Both the position numbers and the translations under genes were made by a program. Under the pieces are notes generated by a model that had not been told where the DNA came from, made no database searches, and saw nothing but the letters and a program-made list of their open reading frames with translations. This document shows positions 59,474 to 64,000 of a DNA stretch of 64,000 nt, one piece after another (position 1 is the stretch's first letter; each line of letters starts with the position of its first letter). Source of the DNA: an uncultured Hungatella sp. (GTDB lineage Bacteria; Bacillota; Clostridia; Lachnospirales; Lachnospiraceae); contig CATLBR010000003.1 in NCBI GenBank assembly GCA_949879795.1, forward strand, positions 89,475-153,474. The letters are read 5' to 3'.

Positions 59474-60760
59474 TCAATACTTCCAGATCCTGGGATCCCG
59501 CCTGAAATACAGACAGACTCCTATCCCCACAAAAGCGATGACAAAAAAGAAATACGCCGCTCCCGAGCCCTTACCGGATCCGAACAGTCTCACCAGAACG
59601 CTGCCTGGGGCCTGAAATGCCATAATGGGCTCAAAAACCTGGTCCACCAGAAATCCGCCCAGAAAATATCCCACCGGTATGGTGAAAAACTGGAGGGAAT
59701 TGCGCGCCGAGTACACCCGCCCCTGGATCTCTTCCGGCACATGGAGACGGAGAATGGCCTCCAGATTGGTGCTCATCAGCGGGATGGCGATCCAGCCCAG
59801 AAAGCCTCCCAGACACCACCAAAAGGGAGTCCTCCCCAGAGCCAGGAGAAAATTCTCCGTGCTCATGGAAAACAGCAGGCAGTTGCAGATGACCCGGGTT
59901 CTGCTCTTGGGCGCCCTCATAAAGGAGGCCAGAATGCTGCCGGCCAGGGTGGTAAGGCCGATGACCGTATTGACCAGTCCCAGAACCTGCTCACTTCCCC
60001 CTTCCCGTGAGAGGATCATGGCCGGAAGAGCCGCGCTGTACAGGGAGGCCACCAGGTTGATGGACGATAAAAACAGGATCAGACGAAAGATCCCCTGCTC
60101 CCTTTTCAGGTAAGCCAGCCCCTTGCGGGCGGCGATGAGGAGGGGTTCTTCCCTCCCTCTCTTCCCCTGATTCTCCGGGATCCGGATCACGAAGGCCAGT
60201 GTCACAAAGGCCATGGCAAAGGTAACGAGGTCAAAGACCACCACGGATCCCATGCCGCCAAGCCCCAAGACGGCGGTGGCCAGAATCGGGGTCATGACGG
60301 AGTTTAATGAGCTGGAAACATATTTCAGCCCTCCCACCTTCTGGTAGTACTTTGGGGGCAGCACTCTGGTAATGGCCACCTCCGAGGCAGGCTGCTGGAC
60401 CGTGTTCATCAGCCCGTTTACGGCATTGATCACATAAAGGTGCCAGATAGCAAGGCGCCCGCCATGAAGAAGCGCCAGCATGATCACCGTGGTCAGGGCG
60501 GCCACGGAGTCGCAGATCAGCATGGTGGCTTTCTTGTTCCACCGGTCGCTTAAGGCCCCGGCGAAAACGCTGAATATGACATAGGGGGCGTAAGAGCTGA
60601 CCATCAACAGGGCGGTCATCAGCGCCGAGCCCTTCTGGGAATAGGACCAGATCACCAGGGCATAGCTGGTCATGGCGCTGCCCAGGCTGGAGAAGGACTG
60701 AGTGACCCACAAAAGCAGAAAGATTTTCATCTCCTGGATTGATTTTATTAAATTTTTCAT
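59474..60760 (-). CDS. MFS drug-efflux transporter (Mef-like)
   Basis: A 428-residue twelve-helix transporter. The loop 2-3 motif GALSDRWNKKATMLICD and early FLLLWVTQSFSSLGSAM match the Mef/enterobactin-exporter-type MFS group. GGAG lies eight bases before the ATG. The leader encodes a 12-residue peptide with alternative hairpins, one of which covers the ribosome site, strong evidence that expression is induced by ribosome stalling. The drug involved is not readable from the sequence. Confidence 0.88.
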   Translation of the reverse strand: MKNLIKSIQEMKIFLLLWVTQSFSSLGSAMTSYALVIWSYSQKGSALMTALLMVSSYAPYVIFSVFAGALSDRWNKKATMLICDSVAALTTVIMLALLHGGRLAIWHLYVINAVNGLMNTVQQPASEVAITRVLPPKYYQKVGGLKYVSSSLNSVMTPILATAVLGLGGMGSVVVFDLVTFAMAFVTLAFVIRIPENQGKRGREEPLLIAARKGLAYLKREQGIFRLILFLSSINLVASLYSAALPAMILSREGGSEQVLGLVNTVIGLTTLAGSILASFMRAPKSRTRVICNCLLFSMSTENFLLALGRTPFWWCLGGFLGWIAIPLMSTNLEAILRLHVPEEIQGRVYSARNSLQFFTIPVGYFLGGFLVDQVFEPIMAFQAPGSVLVRLFGSGKGSGAAYFFFVIAFVGIGVCLYFRRDPRIWKY

Positions 60761-60864
60761 AGACTTTGCTCCTTTTCTTTTTCATGTGCCAAACAAAATT
60801 CGCAAAGTCTTCGAGCAGTCTGTCCGCTCCATGCAATCCTGCTCTAAAAGACTTTGCATGGAGC
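60761..60864 (-). promoter_or_regulatory. Ribosome-stalling attenuator of the MFS gene
   Basis: Minus-strand segments: S1 GCTCCATGCAA (60864-60854, inside the leader peptide gene) pairs with S2 TTGCATGGAGC (60836-60826). S3 AAGACTTTGC (60811-60802) can pair with GCAAAGTCTT of the leader (60857-60848) or with S4 GCAAAGTCT (60769-60761), the spacer between the GGAG ribosome site and the MFS start. The S1:S2 plus S3:S4 state hides the start; a stalled leader ribosome could free it. This layout is like erm-type translational attenuators. Confidence 0.75.
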
Positions 60865-60882
60865 AGTCACAATGCACAACAT
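60844..60882 (-). CDS. 12-residue leader peptide of the MFS gene
   Basis: MLCIVTAPCKVF and a stop, preceded by AGGAGGAGG nine bases upstream. Its codons 7-12 overlap hairpin arms described for the attenuator. Too short for ORF callers. Confidence 0.7.
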   Translation of the reverse strand: MLCIVTAPCKVF

Positions 60883-60918
60883 GGCGGTTTTCCTCCTCCT
60901 TCGTAAGTTTAGATCTCT

Positions 60919-60947
60919 ATTCTATCACAAAATCGGTTGGAAGCCAA
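60919..60947 (-). promoter_or_regulatory. Promoter of the leader-MFS transcript
   Basis: Minus-strand TTGGCT (60947-60942) and TAGAAT (60924-60919) have a 17-base spacer and lie about 37 bases upstream of the leader peptide start. Confidence 0.6.
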
Positions 60948-61012
60948 CAGGGTGCTTGGGGACACATCGTTTCCTGGTTGCCTTTCACCCAGTCTCCGCC
61001 TATAATAACAGT

Positions 61013-61095
61013 CTAAGCCAGTAAAGCAAAAAACACTGGGGCAGAGGGCTCTCCCGTTTTTATGGTCTCAGCTCCACGGCGTAATGGCTTTTCCT
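61013..61095 (+). repeat. Type A hairpin repeat, copy 3 (core only)
   Basis: TAAGCCAGTAAAGCAAAAAA, GAGGGCTCTCCCGTTTTTATGGTC and GGCGTAATGGCTTTTCC match the cores of copies 1 and 2, but the left inner stem and both 23-bp terminal arms are missing. It lies upstream of cbiA. Confidence 0.8.
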
Positions 61096-61140
61096 TTTTG
61101 AGTTTCACGAATAACTAAAAAATAAAAGGGGAGAATCACC

Positions 61141-62676
61141 ATGTTTGGTCTGTTTGAAAAGAAAAAGACTCCAGAGGAGCGGCTGGAACAAGGTCCGGAA
61201 AAAAAGGACTGGGACGGCCTGGCCAGGGCTTACGATGACTTAGACGTTGCCGCCATGGACCAGGGGGACTTCATAAGGCTCCTTCCCAGAGTTTTGTTTT
61301 CCGCCCCCTCAAGCGGCAGCGGAAAGACCGTCATCACCTGCGGGGTGCTGGAGCTTTTGAGGCGGAAAAATTTATCCTGCGTCTCCTTCAAATGCGGGCC
61401 GGATTACATTGATCCCATGTTTCATCGCTATGTCCTGAAGGTCCCGGGTTACAACCTGGACAGTTTCTTTCTGCCGCCTGAGGAGGTGGCCGGACTGTTC
61501 GAGGAAAAGACCAGGAAGGCGGACATGGCTGTCATCGAGGGAGCCATGGGGTATTATGACGGAATCGCGGGAATCACCACCCATGCCAGTGCCTGGGAGG
61601 TAGCAGGGCTGACGGACACGCCGGTGATCCTGGTGGTGGACGGAAAGAAAAGCAGCCTGTCCCTGATAGCCCTGGTAAAAGGCTTTCTGGAATATGAGAA
61701 AGACAGCCATATTAAGGGGGTGGTTCTGAACCGGACCTCCCCCGTGACGGCCCAGAGACTGAGGCCGTTTTTGGAAGACTTGGGAGTCCGGTTTCTCGGT
61801 GCCGTTCCCCAGTGTGAAGAGGCGGACTGGGAAAGCCGCCACCTGGGTCTGACCCTGCCCGAGGAGCCAAAAAGGCTTCGGGAGAAGGTAAAAGCCCTGG
61901 CAGACCGCCTGGAGCCCTGCCTGGATCTGGACGGAATTTTAAAACTGGCGGGGACCGCTCCCCCAGTGATCCGGCGCGGACTTTCCTCTCCCTCCCCTGT
62001 TCGCGCTTTTGGCAAGGCCAATGCCGGGCAGATCCAAGAATCCGGCATGGAAAAAATATCCTCTGTAAAAGAAATCCGCCGCGTCGCCGTGGCAAGGGAT
62101 GCGGCATTTTGCTTTTACTATGAGGAAAACCTGGACCTTCTGAGAAAACTGGGCTGGGAACTGTATTTTTTCAGCCCCCTCCGCGACCGCTGCCTGCCTT
62201 GCCCCGGGCTCACGGCCATTGTCCTGGGAGGCGGATACCCGGAAGTGTATGCCAGGGAACTGTCGGAAAATCAAGCCATGATAAAAGCCGTCCGAACCGC
62301 CCACAGCCAGGGAGTCAAGATCCTGGCAGAATGCGGAGGCTTCCTCTATCTCCATAAAACACTGGAGGGAGCCGACGGCCGTGTCTATCCCATGGCCGGC
62401 ATCATAGAAGCAGCAGGATACCGGACAGAAAAACTGTCCCGATTCGGCTATGTCGCCCTGTACGACAGCCAGGGAAATCAGGTGGCAAGGGGCCACGAAT
62501 TTCACTACTGGGACAGCACCCTCCCAGGGACAGACTTAAAGGCAGTAAAACCCCTGACCACCCGCCAGTGGGATTGCATGCACGTAACCCCCCAAATCAT
62601 CGCCGGTTTCCCTCACCTGTATTACGGCTCTAATCCCGGCTGGATCGAAGAATTTCTGGAACACCCGGAGAGATAA
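61141..62676 (+). CDS. cbiA: Cobyrinate a,c-diamide synthase-type enzyme
   Basis: A 511-residue ATP- and glutamine-dependent amidotransferase. N-terminal P-loop SAPSSGSGKT (residues about 54-63), CGPDYIDPMFH, and EGAMGYYDG. The C-terminal class I glutaminase-like domain has the nucleophile in ILAECGGFLYL. The first 50 residues are an extension over the usual start near the P-loop. AAAAGGGGAG precedes the ATG. It is the only corrinoid gene in the window, so it may serve corrinoid salvage or a related Ni/siroheme amidation; cbiA is the best fit. Confidence 0.85.
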   Translation: MFGLFEKKKTPEERLEQGPEKKDWDGLARAYDDLDVAAMDQGDFIRLLPRVLFSAPSSGSGKTVITCGVLELLRRKNLSCVSFKCGPDYIDPMFHRYVLKVPGYNLDSFFLPPEEVAGLFEEKTRKADMAVIEGAMGYYDGIAGITTHASAWEVAGLTDTPVILVVDGKKSSLSLIALVKGFLEYEKDSHIKGVVLNRTSPVTAQRLRPFLEDLGVRFLGAVPQCEEADWESRHLGLTLPEEPKRLREKVKALADRLEPCLDLDGILKLAGTAPPVIRRGLSSPSPVRAFGKANAGQIQESGMEKISSVKEIRRVAVARDAAFCFYYEENLDLLRKLGWELYFFSPLRDRCLPCPGLTAIVLGGGYPEVYARELSENQAMIKAVRTAHSQGVKILAECGGFLYLHKTLEGADGRVYPMAGIIEAAGYRTEKLSRFGYVALYDSQGNQVARGHEFHYWDSTLPGTDLKAVKPLTTRQWDCMHVTPQIIAGFPHLYYGSNPGWIEEFLEHPER

Positions 62677-62696
62677 GCGGCAATTCTCTTGCCGCT
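62676..62696 (+). terminator. Hairpin at the cbiA stop
   Basis: AGCGGCAA and TTGCCGCT form a perfect 8-bp stem with a 5-base loop immediately after cbiA. Confidence 0.55.
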
Positions 62697-62762
62697 CTAT
62701 AGAGTTCCATGGTCAGGTTCGTGGCATTGTACAAGATCTTCTGTTGGGAAACATAGTTAATT

Positions 62763-63053
62763 TCATAGATGGCATATCCTCATCTGTGAAAACACAGTAC
62801 CATAGGTACCGAATTCAATACAATAATCCGATTCCCTGCGGCTAATCCGGTACCACCTAGATTTCACCGAAGCGTCAATATCAGTTGTAGCCCAGTCGGA
62901 ATACCCCTGGTTCGTGACAACGCTGCCAAGCCTCTGGTACTGCTCATTTTCATATTCAATTGATGACTTAAACCAATTTTCACTGTCCAGGTACACCACA
63001 ACGCCGCATTGGTCAAATCTGGCTTTACTGTCAAATAGGCTGACGCGCCCCAT
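62763..63053 (-). pseudogene. DUF1349-type fragment
   Basis: 96 codons with GVVVYLDSENWFKSSIEYENEQ and WYRISRRESDYCIEF match the middle of the DUF1349 concanavalin-like family (normally near 190 residues). The N-terminal half is missing and the ATG has no ribosome site. It follows the collagen-like gene by 40 bases. It is probably a degraded or fused remnant. Confidence 0.6.
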
Positions 63054-63093
63054 CAGCCTATTTCTTGATCATATTGGTGTGCTTTTGCCCTTT

Positions 63094-64000
63094 TTAGTCC
63101 AATTTCTGGATGATCATAACTGTATTACCGAATAATCCTCCCGTATGACCTGTTAACAGCGCGATATTGGCTGGAGAGGATGTTACATTCACAATTGCCA
63201 TACCCGACAAAACCACCGAATCATTAACCGAATTAACACGAACGGCACTTAGACTTCCCGGGATTACGGTACCTCCATCTGTTAGATACAGACCTAATAC
63301 GTCCGTCGAGTCTCTAGAAGGATCAGGGCTACACATAGATTGATAATGAATCTCATAAAGCCCTTTTTCTGCCAACGCAAAATCTTTTGTAGCAGGCAAA
63401 TAAGCAATCGCTTCCCCTGCTCTTGCCAGGTCACGTTCAAAAGTCAAAGGCTTATTGGGTCCCGGTGTCTGAGTTTTTTCACTAATTGCTTCCATTACCT
63501 CCGTATTCCGCGCGGCTCCTGCCGGACCTGTGGGACCAGTTGGACCTGTGGCTCCTGGCGCTCCCTCCGGGCCTTGGGGACCGGTCGGGCCTGTCACTCC
63601 TTCCGGACCAATAGGACCAGTCGGGCCGACTGCTCCTGCCGGGCCGGTTGGACCAGTCGGGCCTGCCGCAGTCACCAAGGTAAAGTCCTGTGAATTTCCA
63701 GGAGTACCAGTTGGATTATCCCTCACTACCTGATACAAAGCTCCAGCACTAGATACCATTCTCCCAGCAGGGTAAGAAACTGTGGGAACAAAAGCCTCCA
63801 CATTATCCAATCCAGCTCCAGCCGGACCCTGGGGACCAGTTGGGCCAGTCGGACCCGTCGGACCTACTGCTCCCGTCGCTCCCACAGGTCCCTGCGGGCC
63901 AGTTGGGCCCATCTCTCCCGGAGCTCCCGTCGCTCCCACGGGTCCCTGCGGCCCAGTCGGCCCCATCTCTCCCGTCGCTCCCACGGGTCCCTGCGGCCCA
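63094..64000 (-). CDS. Collagen-like (Gly-X-Thr) protein, C-terminal part (runs off window)
   Basis: At least 301 residues of collagen-like [14 protein letters not shown] repeats interrupted by a short globular insert (about 65 residues, beginning GLDNVEAF). A C-terminal trimerisation-like domain of about 140 residues then begins [13 protein letters not shown]. The layout is like exosporium BclA-type filaments. The frame is open to base 64000, so the N-terminus is outside. High GPT content is typical of spore or surface filaments of Clostridia and Bacilli. Confidence 0.9.
   Translation of the reverse strand, partial: GPQGPVGATGEMGPTGPQGPVGATGAPGEMGPTGPQGPVGATGAVGPTGPTGPTGPQGPAGAGLDNVEAFVPTVSYPAGRMVSSAGALYQVVRDNPTGTPGNSQDFTLVTAAGPTGPTGPAGAVGPTGPIGPEGVTGPTGPQGPEGAPGATGPTGPTGPAGAARNTEVMEAISEKTQTPGPNKPLTFERDLARAGEAIAYLPATKDFALAEKGLYEIHYQSMCSPDPSRDSTDVLGLYLTDGGTVIPGSLSAVRVNSVNDSVVLSGMAIVNVTSSPANIALLTGHTGGLFGNTVMIIQKLD

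Noticed and set aside
60948..61140. Cobalamin riboswitch upstream of cbiA
   Set aside because: I could not find the conserved B12-box-like core; the region is occupied by the type A repeat core.

Overview
The window looks like a chromosomal segment of an anaerobic, low-to-mid-GC Gram-positive gut bacterium of the Clostridia, most likely a Lachnospiraceae member. This rests on family content: DUF4869, an ACGX-type radical-SAM peptide locus, a YesMN-type two-component system, an M-class sirtuin with a macrodomain, FIVAR and choline-binding-type wall modules, and a spore-coat-like collagen protein. It also rests on strong AGGAGG ribosome sites and lipobox substrate-binding proteins. No rRNA, tRNA, CRISPR array or intact insertion sequence was seen.

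Layout. 1-2.7 kb: 5' end of yicC, a GH4 glycosidase, and a DUF4869 gene overlapping a P-loop ATPase frame with no usable start codon. 2.7-15.1 kb: a long minus-strand array (PatB/MalY lyase, oligopeptide ABC importer, amidohydrolase, M20 deacylase, RidA, glutaredoxin-like protein, second PatB/MalY lyase) divergent from an XRE regulator. I read it as uptake and breakdown of peptide- or acyl-linked cysteine S-conjugates, with RidA removing the 2-aminoacrylate made by the lyases. 15.3-20.1 kb: rubredoxin, HxlR and TetR regulators, flavin-fold proteins, a decayed AEC transporter copy and a BlaI/BlaR1 pair. 20.2-36.7 kb: a glucuronate-type polysaccharide locus (GH115, CUT1 sugar importer, YesMN two-component system, acetyl-esterase, and a 2187-residue wall-attached beta-helix/SGNH protein).

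36.9-49.5 kb: monooxygenase, MerR regulator, AEC and ZIP transporters, a hybrid histidine kinase in tandem with a secreted GH18 protein, DUF378, a HAD phosphatase, a three-gene ABC-2 exporter and a YbaK-type deacylase. 49.6-51.8 kb: a coupled flavin/ferredoxin - Zn-macrodomain - SirTM operon (ADP-ribosylation and reversal). 51.9-54.5 kb: an ACGX ribosomal-peptide system (92-residue precursor with nine ACGX motifs plus a radical SAM/SPASM-nitroreductase fusion) divergent from an HxlR regulator. 54.7-57.9 kb: DUF2200, a sigma/anti-sigma operon with a secreted Asp/Gly/Cys repeat protein and a rifampin ADP-ribosyltransferase, and a deformylase. 58-62.7 kb: DUF503, an AraC remnant, a NimA-like flavin protein, an MFS efflux pump behind a 12-codon leader peptide with mutually exclusive hairpins, and cbiA. 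62.7-64 kb: a DUF1349 fragment and the C-terminal part of a collagen-like protein running off the window.

Two features cut across the gene map. First, an intergenic hairpin family (15.5, 22.3 and 61.0 kb) has a conserved core, and its two complete copies have exactly 23-bp perfect arms that differ from each other at seven positions, all compensated. A different hairpin at 6.0 kb also has 23-bp arms. Second, remnants of two transporter genes that are intact at 38.5-40.3 kb occur at 18.0 and 36.9 kb and share a 17-bp junction sequence.
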